Of a stretch of DNA of 34,795 bases, positions 23,613-32,132 are shown in pieces (position 1 is the stretch's first letter; every line of letters starts with the position of its first letter). The position numbers and the translations under genes are program-made. The notes under the pieces were generated by a model, which saw only the letters and a list, made by a program, of their open reading frames with translations, did not search any database and had not been told where the DNA came from. The stretch covers positions 1 through 34,795 of the forward strand of contig JAFTVG010000013.1 in assembly GCA_017465885.1 (NCBI GenBank), read 5' to 3'. This stretch comes from Clostridia bacterium (lineage in GTDB: Bacteria; Bacillota; Clostridia; Oscillospirales; CAG-272).

Positions 23613-23622
23613 GGAAGGCTCC

Positions 23623-24999
23623 GTGAAGGGGAGCGGGTATGAAGAGATGACGAACAAACACGATAAAACGGAAAAAAGCGCCCCCGTCAGCGCAAGAGAG
23701 GCGGCTTATAGGTCGCTTTTGCGCATCGAAAAGGAGGGGCGCTATTCCAATCTGGAGGCGGATTTAGTCTTGAAGGCGGGCGGACTGAAGGAAAAGGACA
23801 GAGCCCTTTATACAAGACTTGTCTACGGCACCATCGAGAGAAAGCTCACCCTCGATCACCACCTTGCCGCCCTTTGCGACCGCCCTTACGAGAAAACCGA
23901 GGCGGGCGTGAAGGTGCTTTTGCGGCTGGGCGCATATCAGATCCTTTTTAGCGACCGCATCCCCGATTCGGCGGCGGTGAACGAGAGCGTGGAGCTTTGC
24001 AAAAGATACCACAAAAGCGCCGCCTCCTTTTTAAACGCCATGCTGCGCCGTCTTGCAAGAGAGAAGGGAGAGCTGTCTTACCCCGACGAGAGGGAGGATC
24101 CCGTTGGCTATCTTTCCTCATATTACAGCATTTCGGCGGGCGTCTGCGCCCTCTTTTTGGAGCAGTTCGGGCTTGAACGGTGCAAAAGTCTTTTTGCGGC
24201 GATGAATGAAAATCCTCCCCTGACCCTGCGGGTCAACACCTTGAAGGTGGGGGTGGAGGACTTTCTTTCCCTTCTTGAAGAGCGGCAGATCGGCTATGAA
24301 AAAACGCTCTTCGCCCCCTGCGGCGTGCGGGTAAACGCCCCCGTTTCAGCCCTGCAGGATCTCTTTGACGAGGGGCTCTGCTTTGTGCAGGACGAGGCGT
24401 CTCAGCTTTGCGCCGCCGCACTTCACGCAAAGCCGGGGGATACCCTCATCGACTGCTGTGCCTGCCCCGGAGGCAAGAGCTTCGGCGGGGCGCTCCATAT
24501 GCAAAATGAGGGACGGGTGATGTCCTTCGACCTGCACCAAAACAAGCTGTCGCTCATTGACGCGGGGGCAAAGCGGCTGGGCATCACCATTTTAACGACT
24601 GCCTGCGCCGATGCCTCCAAGTATAAGGAGGAGCTTTTCGAAAGCGCCGACGTCCTGCTTTTGGACGTGCCCTGCTCGGGGCTGGGGGTGCTTGCCAAAA
24701 AGCCCGACCTGCGCTATAAAAACGCGGAGGAGACCGTCCGCCTGCCCGAAATACAGAGCGCCATCCTTGAAAACGCCTGCAGGTATCTCAAAAAAGGGGG
24801 ACGGCTCATTTACTCTACCTGCACCCTGCTTGAAAGAGAAAACGGCGGCAGAGTGGACGCTTTCCTTGAAAGCCACCCCGAATTTGAAGAAGCCCCCTTG
24901 GGCATTTCCTGCGGGGAGGATGTCTCAAGGCTGACCCTATTTCCCGATGTCCACGGCACCGACGGCTTTTACATCGCCGCTATGGTGAAGAGAGGATAA
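23623..24999 (+). CDS. rsmB: 16S rRNA (cytosine-967-C5)-methyltransferase
   Basis: Methylates C967 of 16S rRNA using SAM. An N-terminal NusB-like RNA-binding domain (about 15-145) is followed by a Rossmann methyltransferase. The SAM motif D-C-C-A-C-P-G-G-K-S is at about 275, and the two catalytic Cys are in V-P-C-S-G-L-G (about 349) and S-T-C-T-L-L (about 400). Start: GTG 23623 has GAGG eight bases upstream and gives 458 aa; ATG 23647 gives 450 aa but lacks a well-placed RBS. It starts 10 bp after the yugP stop codon. The genes that often follow (rlmN, PP2C phosphatase, PASTA kinase) are missing. Confidence 0.94.
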   Translation: MKGSGYEEMTNKHDKTEKSAPVSAREAAYRSLLRIEKEGRYSNLEADLVLKAGGLKEKDRALYTRLVYGTIERKLTLDHHLAALCDRPYEKTEAGVKVLLRLGAYQILFSDRIPDSAAVNESVELCKRYHKSAASFLNAMLRRLAREKGELSYPDEREDPVGYLSSYYSISAGVCALFLEQFGLERCKSLFAAMNENPPLTLRVNTLKVGVEDFLSLLEERQIGYEKTLFAPCGVRVNAPVSALQDLFDEGLCFVQDEASQLCAAALHAKPGDTLIDCCACPGGKSFGGALHMQNEGRVMSFDLHQNKLSLIDAGAKRLGITILTTACADASKYKEELFESADVLLLDVPCSGLGVLAKKPDLRYKNAEETVRLPEIQSAILENACRYLKKGGRLIYSTCTLLERENGGRVDAFLESHPEFEEAPLGISCGEDVSRLTLFPDVHGTDGFYIAAMVKRG

Positions 25000-25031
25000 G
25001 ATTCGGAAAATCAGAAAACAGGAGCGTTGAT

Positions 25032-25232
25032 ATGAAAAAACTGCTTGGATTGACCCTGATGATCGCCCTTCTTGCCCTTTTGTCCTCTTGCGGAGAAAAG
25101 AAGATCCTGCACTGCGACGGATGCGGAAGAGAGGTGGAGGTGGCAGCCTCCTCGGGGATGGAAGAGGAGTGGATCGTCTTTTGCGAGGACTGCGAAAAGG
25201 GCTTGGGACTTTCCTCCATCCTTGGCGAATGA
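25032..25232 (+). CDS. small zinc-ribbon lipoprotein
   Basis: A 66-aa product with a clear signal peptide and lipobox L-S-S-C (Cys20). The mature part has two C-x-x-C pairs: Cys28/31 in C-D-G-C and Cys51/54 in C-E-D-C, spaced like a one-site zinc ribbon. I do not recognise a family. It begins 32 bp after rsmB with a usable RBS region (GGAGCG before the ATG) and is probably the last gene of the core operon. A secreted, lipid-anchored zinc ribbon of 47 mature residues is unusual. It could bind metal or be an assembly factor. Confidence 0.78.
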   Translation: MKKLLGLTLMIALLALLSSCGEKKILHCDGCGREVEVAASSGMEEEWIVFCEDCEKGLGLSSILGE

Positions 25233-25269
25233 AAAGAAAACGCCCAAGCGCAAAACCGAATATCAAAGG

Positions 25270-25319
25270 AAAGAGAGAGCAGATCGGCTTGCAGCCGAAA
25301 TGCCCTCTCTTTTTGTAAC
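25270..25319 (+). terminator. intrinsic terminator after the core operon
   Basis: An imperfect long stem (arms GAGAG...CGGC and GCCG...CTCTC) is followed by TTTTT. It ends the rightward transcript before the convergent gpr gene. Confidence 0.7.
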
Positions 25320-25322
25320 GTG

Positions 25323-26228
25323 CTAAGAGCGGTCACCGCCCAGATCCATGGCGCCGTCGATGGCTTTGGCAAGGATCTCGGCAAGCACCTCCACCGCGCC
25401 GTCCACCTCCTTTGGTGAAACGAAAAAGCTTTTCCCTCCTTCCAGCACCGAGCGAAGAGCAGGGGGCGGATCGCCGATGCCCGCCTGCTCCAGCGCGTCT
25501 GCCACCAGGGTGGAGGAGTCCACCACGGTGGGCACGCCCAAAGCAAGCACCGGCACGCCCATGCTTTCTTTTGTGAAGGCGGGACGGTCGTTGCCCACCC
25601 CGGATCCGGGAGCAATGCCTCCGGTGCTGAGCTGGACGGTGCTGCAAAGACGGGCGGAGCTGCGGGCGGCAAGGGCGTCTACCACGAGAAGCAGGCGGGG
25701 ATGCAGAGCGCCGACCATCTGCTTTACGATCAGAGCGCTCTCGATCCCCGTCTGACCAAGCACCCCGGGGCAGACGGCGGCAACGGCACGGTGGTGAAGG
25801 CTTTTGAAAAGAGAGGGATCGAGCTGTTTTACGTGGTTGGTCACCATCACCCGTTCCACCGTCAGCGGTCCGACGGCATCGGCGGTCATGGCGCGGTTTC
25901 CAAGCCCTGCCACCAGCACGCATCCCCCGGCGTCCTCCTTCTTGGGGCAAAGGGCGCGCTCGGCTTGGATGATGAGAGAGCAGAGCAGTGCCGCGCACTC
26001 CTCCTTTTCACTTTCCGAAAAATGAAGACAGCCTCCAAGCTCCACCGTCTGATAGCACCCCATCGCTCTGCCCGCAAGCGCCGCTCCCTGTGGACTTTCG
26101 ATGACCAGAGTCAGCACCCTGCTTTTTCCAAGCTGCTGCTCGCTGTAGCGGACTCCTTGGGGCAGCTCCGTTTGCTCCTCCCGCCACTCGGCGGCAAGGT
26201 CGGTCCTGCAAAAAATATTTTTCGGCAT
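25323..26228 (-). CDS. gpr: germination protease
   Basis: Degrades small acid-soluble spore proteins during germination; made as an inactive zymogen in the forespore. The 301-aa length is slightly short of Bacillus Gpr (about 370). Typical features are R-T-D-L-A near the N-terminus, V-A-G-L-G-N with T-A-D-A-V-G-P, P-G-V-L-G-Q-T-G-I-E, and V-V-D-A-L-A-A-R. RBS GGAGG lies before the ATG. It stands alone, convergent with the core operon. I did not find a sigma-G promoter I would trust upstream, though one is expected. It is the best evidence that the organism is a spore former. Confidence 0.94.
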   Translation of the reverse strand: MPKNIFCRTDLAAEWREEQTELPQGVRYSEQQLGKSRVLTLVIESPQGAALAGRAMGCYQTVELGGCLHFSESEKEECAALLCSLIIQAERALCPKKEDAGGCVLVAGLGNRAMTADAVGPLTVERVMVTNHVKQLDPSLFKSLHHRAVAAVCPGVLGQTGIESALIVKQMVGALHPRLLLVVDALAARSSARLCSTVQLSTGGIAPGSGVGNDRPAFTKESMGVPVLALGVPTVVDSSTLVADALEQAGIGDPPPALRSVLEGGKSFFVSPKEVDGAVEVLAEILAKAIDGAMDLGGDRS

Positions 26229-26365
26229 ATGTGCACCTCCTTTGGAGATATTCTACCCTATAAAGGGGAAATGTATGCTGTTTTAGGTGAAATTCGCCCG
26301 ATTTTTTTGTAAAAACGGCATACTTTTTCGAAAAAAAGTTTTTTTGCAAGAAAACGAAATACCCA

Positions 26366-26394
26366 TTGCAAAAATGAAAAAAAAGTGTTATAAT
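26366..26394 (+). promoter_or_regulatory. promoter of the peptide-binding protein gene
   Basis: -35 TTGCAA, 17-bp spacer, perfect -10 TATAAT, in a strongly A-rich context. The leader to the ATG at 26467 is about 65 nt. Confidence 0.85.
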
Positions 26395-26466
26395 GAATAA
26401 GTAAATATGGCTCATTGCGCCCTGCGTATGCGCTAAAGTCTTTTCAGTTATAAGGGGGAACACCTG

Positions 26467-28407
26467 ATGAAGCGAATTCTGGCACTCATTCTCTGTACCG
26501 TTATGCTGATGGGAAGCCTTTGCTCCTGTGCTGCATATTATTCGTTGTTTGGCTACGACGAAAACTACACCGGTCCCATGATCCAGGCATATCTTTCCGA
26601 TCTGCCCACCACCTTTGACCCGATGTATGCGTACCTTGACGATTCGTCCACTTACATTATGTCTCTCATCTATGAGGGTCTTTATAAGTACGATGCCAAC
26701 GGCAAGGTTGTAAACGGTCTTGCAAAGAGCATGAAGAAGACCATGTGGGACAAAGAGCTGGGTATCTTCGAGATCGAGATCAAGCTGAAGTATTCCCGCT
26801 GGAGCGACCAGACCACCGTGTCTGCCGACCAGTTCGTATATGCATGGCAGAGACTGCTTGATCCTTCAGTAAGCAATGCAGGTGCCGTTCTGCTTTATCA
26901 GATCAAGAACGCACGCAAGATCAAGGACGCACGTGACGATCTGACCAAGTACGACTTCGGCGCAACCGCTGAGGGCACCGATATCCTGAAGATCGCGCTG
27001 GAGCCCGGTGCACAGGGTGAGGACGGACTTTACGCAGAGCCCGACTTAGACCTGCTGATGACCAATCTGGCAAGCCCCATGCTGGTTCCCGTTCGTTCCG
27101 ACGCTATTTCCGAGCTGACCGACTGGGCAGCATCCAACGCAACCGTCGTTGCAAACGGTCCCTTCTATCTGAAGTCCTTCAACTACAAGGAGCTGACCAA
27201 TCCCTTAAGCGACAGCAGAGTGCTGCGTCTTGAGAGAAACAAGTACTATCTGAGAAACGACGAGACCGATCCCGTTGACAAGTACGTGAAGCCCTACGGC
27301 ATCACCATCAACCTCAACACCTATGCCACCGACTACGAGAGCGCGGCAGAGATGGCACTGGCTGAATACGGCGCAGGCGCTCGCGAATTCATCAGCTACC
27401 TGCCTCTTGATCAGAGAGCAGAGTTTGCCGATGCAGTGAAGAGATACGACTCCATCTTCACCCACACCTACTATTTCAATACCAAAAATCCTCTCTTTGC
27501 AAACGCAAAGGTGAGACAGGCACTCTCTCTTGCCATCGACCGTAACGCGCTGGTCAGCGAGCTGGTATTTGCAAAGCCCGCTACCTCCATCGTCAACGGC
27601 AGCGTGACCGGCACCAACACCCAGACCTCCGTATCTGCAAGCGCAGATATGGCAAAGGCAAAGAAGCTGCTTGAAGAGGCAGGCGTGAGGAGCGGATCCT
27701 TCAATATCACCGTAAAGAAGGGTGACGAGATCTCTCTGCACACCGCTGAGTTCTGCAAGAAGGCTTGGGAAGAGCTGGGCTTCAAGGTGATCATCAATCA
27801 GGTTCAGGCTGAGCCTTATCAGGAGAACTTCTACGACGGCGTACACGATATGTTCAACGCTTGCTTTGATGCAAACGGCGAGAAGGCAGTTTTCGTATAC
27901 GAATATCAGGAAACCGACGAGCAGGGCAACCTGAAGTTTGAGGAAGACGGCGACACCAAGATCCCCGTGATGGTCAGAAAGGAGTTCACTGCCGAGGGCT
28001 TTGACATCATTGCCATCGACCTTGCGCAGACCACCACCGATCCCTTCTCCGTTCTGGCACCCTTCTCCAAGTACTTCTCCGGCGGTGCCATCGACCTGTC
28101 TCAGGCGATCACCGACTACAAGCCCATCCTGCCCACCACCAGCTACGATAACGACGCATACGATGCACTCATCGAAGCAGCCTTTGCGGCAGCAACTCCT
28201 GAGGAAAGAGCTGCAAAGCTGGCTGAGGCAGAGCAGATGCTGATGGAAGATCTGCCCGTAATGCCCGTGTTCGTATTTGAGAATGCAGTTCTGTGCTCCT
28301 CCGAGCTGAAGAAGGTTTCCTTCGGCTTTGGCGGCAGCGTCAACTTCAAGGCGACCAAGTATCCCGACTACGTGGATCCCGACGCAGTGAAGAAGGAAGA
28401 GGACTGA
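26467..28407 (+). CDS. oligopeptide ABC transporter substrate-binding lipoprotein (OppA-like)
   Basis: A 646-aa extracellular solute-binding protein of family 5. It is lipid-anchored through lipobox L-C-S-C (Cys21) and begins with A-Y-L-S-D-L-P-T-T-F-D-P-M-Y, a usual family opening. The central Y-F-N-T-K-N-P-L-F-A-N-A-K-V-R-Q-A-L-S-L-A-I-D-R is the SBP_bac_5 signature. It would capture peptides and pass them to a permease, but no opp permease or ATPase gene is nearby. Codon use is very uniform (gca, ctg, aag, aac), which together with the strong promoter points to high expression. A terminator follows directly. Confidence 0.92.
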   Translation: MKRILALILCTVMLMGSLCSCAAYYSLFGYDENYTGPMIQAYLSDLPTTFDPMYAYLDDSSTYIMSLIYEGLYKYDANGKVVNGLAKSMKKTMWDKELGIFEIEIKLKYSRWSDQTTVSADQFVYAWQRLLDPSVSNAGAVLLYQIKNARKIKDARDDLTKYDFGATAEGTDILKIALEPGAQGEDGLYAEPDLDLLMTNLASPMLVPVRSDAISELTDWAASNATVVANGPFYLKSFNYKELTNPLSDSRVLRLERNKYYLRNDETDPVDKYVKPYGITINLNTYATDYESAAEMALAEYGAGAREFISYLPLDQRAEFADAVKRYDSIFTHTYYFNTKNPLFANAKVRQALSLAIDRNALVSELVFAKPATSIVNGSVTGTNTQTSVSASADMAKAKKLLEEAGVRSGSFNITVKKGDEISLHTAEFCKKAWEELGFKVIINQVQAEPYQENFYDGVHDMFNACFDANGEKAVFVYEYQETDEQGNLKFEEDGDTKIPVMVRKEFTAEGFDIIAIDLAQTTTDPFSVLAPFSKYFSGGAIDLSQAITDYKPILPTTSYDNDAYDALIEAAFAAATPEERAAKLAEAEQMLMEDLPVMPVFVFENAVLCSSELKKVSFGFGGSVNFKATKYPDYVDPDAVKKEED

Positions 28408-28434
28408 TCGGCAAAAGCATCGGTTAACCAAAGA

Positions 28435-28462
28435 AAAAGGGTTGCCCTCGGGCAACCCTTTT
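28435..28462 (+). terminator. intrinsic terminator after the OppA-like gene
   Basis: A 13-bp perfect stem (AAAAGGGTTGCCC and its complement) with a 2-nt loop ends in TTTT, 28 bp after the stop codon. Confidence 0.9.
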
Positions 28463-28509
28463 GAATCTTCAACGAGGAAGGCGCGCTTGCGCAAAAAAAC
28501 GATCAGGCT

Positions 28510-29073
28510 ATGGCGAATTTTGAATTTAAAAACGAGAACGAGATCAAGATCTTTATTCTGCATATTTTGAGAAATCTGCCCCGTCCCGTCACCTTTAACG
28601 AGCTGAATGATATGATCCGTCAGGACGAGCTGGTAAACTACGTGGACTTTGCCGAGAACCTGGCACAGCTTGTGGAAAAGGGCAACGTAAGATGCTTTCA
28701 TCGGGTCTTTGAGGGACCGGAGGACTGCCCCTATTACGAGATCACCGAGCGGGGAAAGTACGTGGCGGACACGCTGAAAAGCGAGATCGCAGGCTATATC
28801 CGCACCAGAAGTCTGAAAAGCGCCCTGCGGTATCTGTCCTTCAAGGAAAGCGGCACCACCCTTTCGGTGAAGAAGGAGAGGCTTGAGGACGGCAGGTATA
28901 TGATGACCTTCAGCATCAGAGGGCGGGAGGATACCCCGATGGAGCTGAATCTGCTGGTGGATAACGAGTACCAGGCGGACAAGATGGAATTCCACTTCCG
29001 CGAGAATCCCGAAACCATCTACCGCTCCATTCTTTCGCTGTTGGCAGGCGACGCCGGTTTTTTGTTCGGATGA
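28510..29073 (+). CDS. DUF4364-family winged-helix protein
   Basis: A 187-aa protein of the DUF4364 family, found in Clostridia. The N-terminal 75 or so residues look like a winged helix-turn-helix (I-L-R-N-L-P-R-P-V-T-F-N-E-L followed by a beta-wing Y-Y-E-I-T-E-R-G), suggesting DNA binding. The second half is a beta-rich domain of unknown role. The RBS is weak (AGG in the spacer). It has a terminator upstream and is not obviously in an operon. Its function has not been established for the family as far as I know. Confidence 0.85.
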   Translation: MANFEFKNENEIKIFILHILRNLPRPVTFNELNDMIRQDELVNYVDFAENLAQLVEKGNVRCFHRVFEGPEDCPYYEITERGKYVADTLKSEIAGYIRTRSLKSALRYLSFKESGTTLSVKKERLEDGRYMMTFSIRGREDTPMELNLLVDNEYQADKMEFHFRENPETIYRSILSLLAGDAGFLFG

Positions 29074-29083
29074 AAAAATGATT

Positions 29084-29869
29084 TTAGGTGCGCTCTTGCT
29101 CCAGATCGGGCGTGTCGGCGATCTCGTCTTGCTCGGCGGCTTCGTCCTGCGGGGCAGGCGCATCGGGAACAGCCGCTTTGACCGCCCTTCTGATGAAGAT
29201 GCCCAAAAGAAGGAGGGCGATGGGTGACCAGAAATAGAGGGAAACGGGGGAGAGGGAATTGCACAGGGAAATCAGGATGACGGGCGTGATCTCTATGCCT
29301 GCCTCAAACAGGACCTTCAAATATTCCACGGCGTAGGATAAGATCGAGCCGATCTTACAAAGCGACGCCACGCACTCCAACACGCAGGGCAGGAAGAACA
29401 AATACAGTGGACCGACGGTGAGCGCCTTGCTCTTTGGAAAGAGTGCTCCAAGCACCAGCAGGGCGGTGAGCAGAGATGCTCCAAAGGAGAGAAGCGCGCC
29501 CAGCGTTCCGCTAAAGGAGGAAAGGGTGGGGCGGTAACCGAAAAGCAGGACGGTCAGGGGGGAGGAGATCAGCATCACAAGAAGGGAGCCAAGTGCAAGG
29601 ATCAGGCTGACAAGAAGCAGCTTGCCCGCTCTGCGCCGAAACAGCGAGACGATCGCCAGCACCGCTGCCGCCATAAGTCCCAAATAAGAGAACGCGGAAA
29701 GCAGGTAGGGCAGGATGATCTGAAAGGGGAGTCCGCCGAATTGGGTGACGTTTACCACGTTTAAAACGAAGCTATAGGTCCGTCCTCCAAAGGCTCCGAT
29801 GAGAGAAAAGAGGAGGAAAAATAAAACGATGATGGTCAAAACAGGCATTTTAGGCTTTTTAACAGTCAT
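29084..29869 (-). CDS. polytopic membrane protein, unknown function
   Basis: A 261-aa protein with six or seven hydrophobic segments and a short acidic C-terminal tail (about 230-261). No motif is recognised. AAAGGAG precedes the ATG at 29869. It begins 21 bp after the HAD phosphatase gene and is probably co-transcribed with it. The general plan (membrane helices plus acidic tail) resembles the membrane protein at 6068, but no direct sequence similarity was seen. Confidence 0.72.
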   Translation of the reverse strand: MTVKKPKMPVLTIIVLFFLLFSLIGAFGGRTYSFVLNVVNVTQFGGLPFQIILPYLLSAFSYLGLMAAAVLAIVSLFRRRAGKLLLVSLILALGSLLVMLISSPLTVLLFGYRPTLSSFSGTLGALLSFGASLLTALLVLGALFPKSKALTVGPLYLFFLPCVLECVASLCKIGSILSYAVEYLKVLFEAGIEITPVILISLCNSLSPVSLYFWSPIALLLLGIFIRRAVKAAVPDAPAPQDEAAEQDEIADTPDLEQERT

Positions 29870-29890
29870 AATAAGCTCCTTTGGGTGTTT

Positions 29891-30694
29891 TTAAAGCAGG
29901 GCGGCGATCTGCCCCACGTCGTCGAAAATGAAGGTGGGCTCCACGCCGGTTTCTTCAATGTCCTTCAGCGTCCCTTCGCCCGAGAGGACGAAGGCGCCGT
30001 CAATGCCGGCGTTTAAGGCGCAGGCAACGTCGGTATAGAGGCGGTCGCCGATGAGCATCGCCTCTTCTTGTTTGCAGCCGGTCTTCTCCAACGCCATATA
30101 GACCATATCGGGCTGGGGCTTGCCGATGAAACGAGGGCGCTTGCCCGTGGCGCGGAAAAGCATCTCGCAGACCGACCCGCAGTCGGGCACGTAGCCGTAG
30201 GCGGTGGGGCAGACCCAGTCGGGATTGGTGGCAATGAAGGTCACTCCGCGGGTCAGCAGGCGCGAGCAGTCGTCCAGCTTTTTAAAGGTCAGCTCGGTGT
30301 CAAAGCCCTGCAACAGGCAGGTGATGGCTTCAAAATTGCCTCCCTCCAGGGTGTCGGTGATGCGAAGACCCGCTTCGCGCAGCTCCTTTTTTAAGGATTC
30401 GGTGCCCGCAACGTAAATCAGCTCCTCTTTATGATGCTTAAGCAGATACTTTGCCGTTGCCTGCACCGACGATACGAGCTGATCGACGGTTGCTTCAATG
30501 CCCATTTTGTTCAGTTTTTCCACGTAGCTGTAGGCGCTCTTGCTGGAATTGTTGGTCAAAAAGAGGTACTGTCCGCCGATCTCTTTAATTTTGTTCAGAA
30601 AAGGAAGAGTGCAGGGAAAGAGGTCGCCGTCAAGATAAAGGGTGCCGTCCATATCAAGAAGGAAGAGCTTTTTGTTTTTCAAGTTGTTACTCAT
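29891..30694 (-). CDS. NagD/AraL-type HAD phosphatase (class IIA)
   Basis: A cytosolic HAD-superfamily hydrolase of 267 aa that removes phosphate from a small phosphorylated metabolite. Motif I D-M-D-G-T is at 14-18 with nucleophile Asp14; motif II is T-N-N-S-S-K-S; motif III includes G-K-P-Q-P; motif IV is G-D-R-L-Y-T-D. A class IIA cap (about 80-180) is present. The frame is open to 30787, but a perfect promoter (30759-30787) lies inside that extension, so the start M-S-N-N-L-K at 30694 is chosen. The substrate is not defined by sequence. Confidence 0.9.
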   Translation of the reverse strand: MSNNLKNKKLFLLDMDGTLYLDGDLFPCTLPFLNKIKEIGGQYLFLTNNSSKSAYSYVEKLNKMGIEATVDQLVSSVQATAKYLLKHHKEELIYVAGTESLKKELREAGLRITDTLEGGNFEAITCLLQGFDTELTFKKLDDCSRLLTRGVTFIATNPDWVCPTAYGYVPDCGSVCEMLFRATGKRPRFIGKPQPDMVYMALEKTGCKQEEAMLIGDRLYTDVACALNAGIDGAFVLSGEGTLKDIEETGVEPTFIFDDVGQIAALL

Positions 30695-30758
30695 AGCGTT
30701 GTTTATAGATGCCTTTCGTTGCTGTAGGGGGCGCTTATGCTTGCGCCGTGCTACGTAA

Positions 30759-30787
30759 AGTATAGCGCAAACTATGCGGTTTGTCAA
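30759..30787 (-). promoter_or_regulatory. promoter of the HAD phosphatase operon
   Basis: Minus strand: perfect -35 TTGACA, 17-bp spacer, -10 TATACT. It rules out the long N-terminal extension of the HAD ORF and sits right after the trpS terminator. Confidence 0.85.
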
Positions 30788-30798
30788 GAATAAGAAAG

Positions 30799-30834
30799 AC
30801 CATCTTGCATCTCTTTAAGAGAAAGCAAGATGGT
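30799..30834 (-). terminator. intrinsic terminator after trpS
   Basis: Arms ACCATCTTGC and GCAAGATGGT with an internal CTCTTTAAGAG. Read leftward it is followed by a T-rich stretch. It ends the trpS transcript directly before the HAD gene promoter. Confidence 0.85.
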
Positions 30835-30839
30835 TTCTT

Positions 30840-30902
30840 TTGTGTCGTTTAAAGCTTTTGAAGGTTTCCCGAATGGGAGTTGGGGCGACGCTCCAAAATA
30901 TT
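30840..30902. repeat. partial copy of an AT-palindrome/GC-hairpin repeat
   Basis: The segment around GAATGGGAGTTGGGGCGACG and CTCCAAAATA matches GAATGGGGTTTGGGGCAACG and CCCCAAATAA at 32502-32531, with a preceding AAAGGTTTCC-like arm. It appears to be a degraded copy of the same dispersed element. Confidence 0.55.
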
Positions 30903-30913
30903 CTTTTTACTTC

Positions 30914-31930
30914 TTACTTCACCTGCGCAAAGCCCACCTTGCGGTAGACCTTGGAAAGGGTCTTGGAGGCACGGCGGTACGCCTGCTCGGAGCCCTTCTT
31001 CATCAGGCTCTCAAGATAAGGCTTGTCACCCATCAGGGCGTTGAACTTGTCTTGCACGGGGGCAAGGGTGTCTGCCACCGTTTCGCCCACAGCCATCTTA
31101 AAGGCGCCGTAGCCCTGACCCTCGAATTCCTTCTCTACCTCCTCGGGGCTCTTGCCGGTGAAGGCGGAATAGATGGTGATGAGGTTGTTGATGCCTGCCT
31201 TGTCTTCGCCTCTCTTCACCTCGGATCCCGAGTCGGTGACCGCTCTCTTGAACTTCTTCACGATCACGTCCTTAGGGTCAAGGATGGAGACGTACGCCAT
31301 GGGGTTCTCGTCCGATTTGCTCATCTTTTTGGTGGGGTCGGCAAGGGACATAACCTTGGCGCCCGCCTTGGGCAGCAGTCCCTCGGGGATGACGAAGGTG
31401 TCGCTGTAAAGGTTGTTGAAGCGGTTTGCCACGTCGCGGGCAAGCTCGATGTGCTGAAGCTGGTCCTGACCCACGGGCACGTAGTCGGCACCGTAAAGCA
31501 GGATGTCTGCCGCCATCAGGGCAGGGTAGGTGAAGAGTCCGGCGTTGATATTTTCGCTGTGACGGGCGCTCTTGTCCTTGAACTGGGTCATACGGGAAAG
31601 CTCGCCGAACATGGTGTAGCAGTTGAGTACCCAAGCAAGCTCGGCGTGGCAGGGCACGTGGCTCTGCACGAAGAGGGTGTTTCGTTCGGGGTCAAGACCG
31701 CAAGCCATATAAACGGCAAATGCCTCGTAGGTGCGCTTTCTGAGCTCCGCAGGCACCTGACGCACGGTGATGGCGTGCAGGTCTGCCACGCAGAAATAGC
31801 AGTTGTATTCTTCCTGCAGCAGGTTCCAGTTGCGGATGGCGCCCAAATAGTTGCCGATGGTGAGAATGCCGCTGGGCTGAACGGCAGAAAGAATGGTCTT
31901 TTTATTTTGAAGCTCCTGAGGTTGGTTCAT
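30914..31930 (-). CDS. trpS: tryptophanyl-tRNA synthetase
   Basis: Charges tRNA-Trp with tryptophan (class Ic aminoacyl-tRNA synthetase). The 338-aa product carries the HIGH-type T-I-G-N at 24-27 within P-S-G-I-L-T-I-G-N-Y, and K-M-S-K-S at about 199-203 (K-M-S-K-S-D-E-N-P). The start at 31930 has GAGGAC close upstream and puts K-K-T-I-L-S-A-V-Q-P near the N-terminus as in the family. An upstream ATG at 31990 lies only about 10 bp after the -10 box, so it is unlikely. Many Clostridial trpS genes have a T-box leader; this one does not, since only about 70 nt separate promoter and gene. Confidence 0.96.
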   Translation of the reverse strand: MNQPQELQNKKTILSAVQPSGILTIGNYLGAIRNWNLLQEEYNCYFCVADLHAITVRQVPAELRKRTYEAFAVYMACGLDPERNTLFVQSHVPCHAELAWVLNCYTMFGELSRMTQFKDKSARHSENINAGLFTYPALMAADILLYGADYVPVGQDQLQHIELARDVANRFNNLYSDTFVIPEGLLPKAGAKVMSLADPTKKMSKSDENPMAYVSILDPKDVIVKKFKRAVTDSGSEVKRGEDKAGINNLITIYSAFTGKSPEEVEKEFEGQGYGAFKMAVGETVADTLAPVQDKFNALMGDKPYLESLMKKGSEQAYRRASKTLSKVYRKVGFAQVK

Positions 31931-32001
31931 ATCTGTCCTCTTTCTCTGTTGTTTTTCGGTGATTTTGTCTTTTAATGTGTCGAAATTCATCTCTACCCTT
32001 T

Positions 32002-32031
32002 ATTATAGCACAAACCCGCACCCTTTTGCAA
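32002..32031 (-). promoter_or_regulatory. trpS promoter
   Basis: Minus strand: -35 TTGCAA, 18-bp spacer, perfect -10 TATAAT, about 70 bp upstream of the chosen trpS start. Confidence 0.78.
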
Positions 32032-32132
32032 GAGGAAAACGAAAATCTGCCCGCACAAAGTAAAAAAATGCAAAAACAAGCTTTTTGCACGCCCTCCTTT
32101 TTGAAGCGCAATTCTCTCAGCGAAAAAATTTT

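Noticed and set aside
26229..26345. Sigma-G promoter for gpr
   Set aside because: A CATACAT-like -10 exists near 26270, but no -35 element stands at the right distance, so I did not call it.
27205..29163. 652-codon open frame on the minus strand across the OppA-like and DUF4364 genes
   Set aside because: It is antisense to two well-supported genes and crosses their terminator. Its length follows from the biased codon use of those genes, and the product has no family features.
30830..31975. 381-codon open frame on the plus strand across trpS
   Set aside because: Antisense to trpS, whose signature motifs are intact.
31931..32001. Possible T-box before trpS
   Set aside because: Only about 70 nt separate promoter and start codon, too short for a T-box, and no T-box core is seen.
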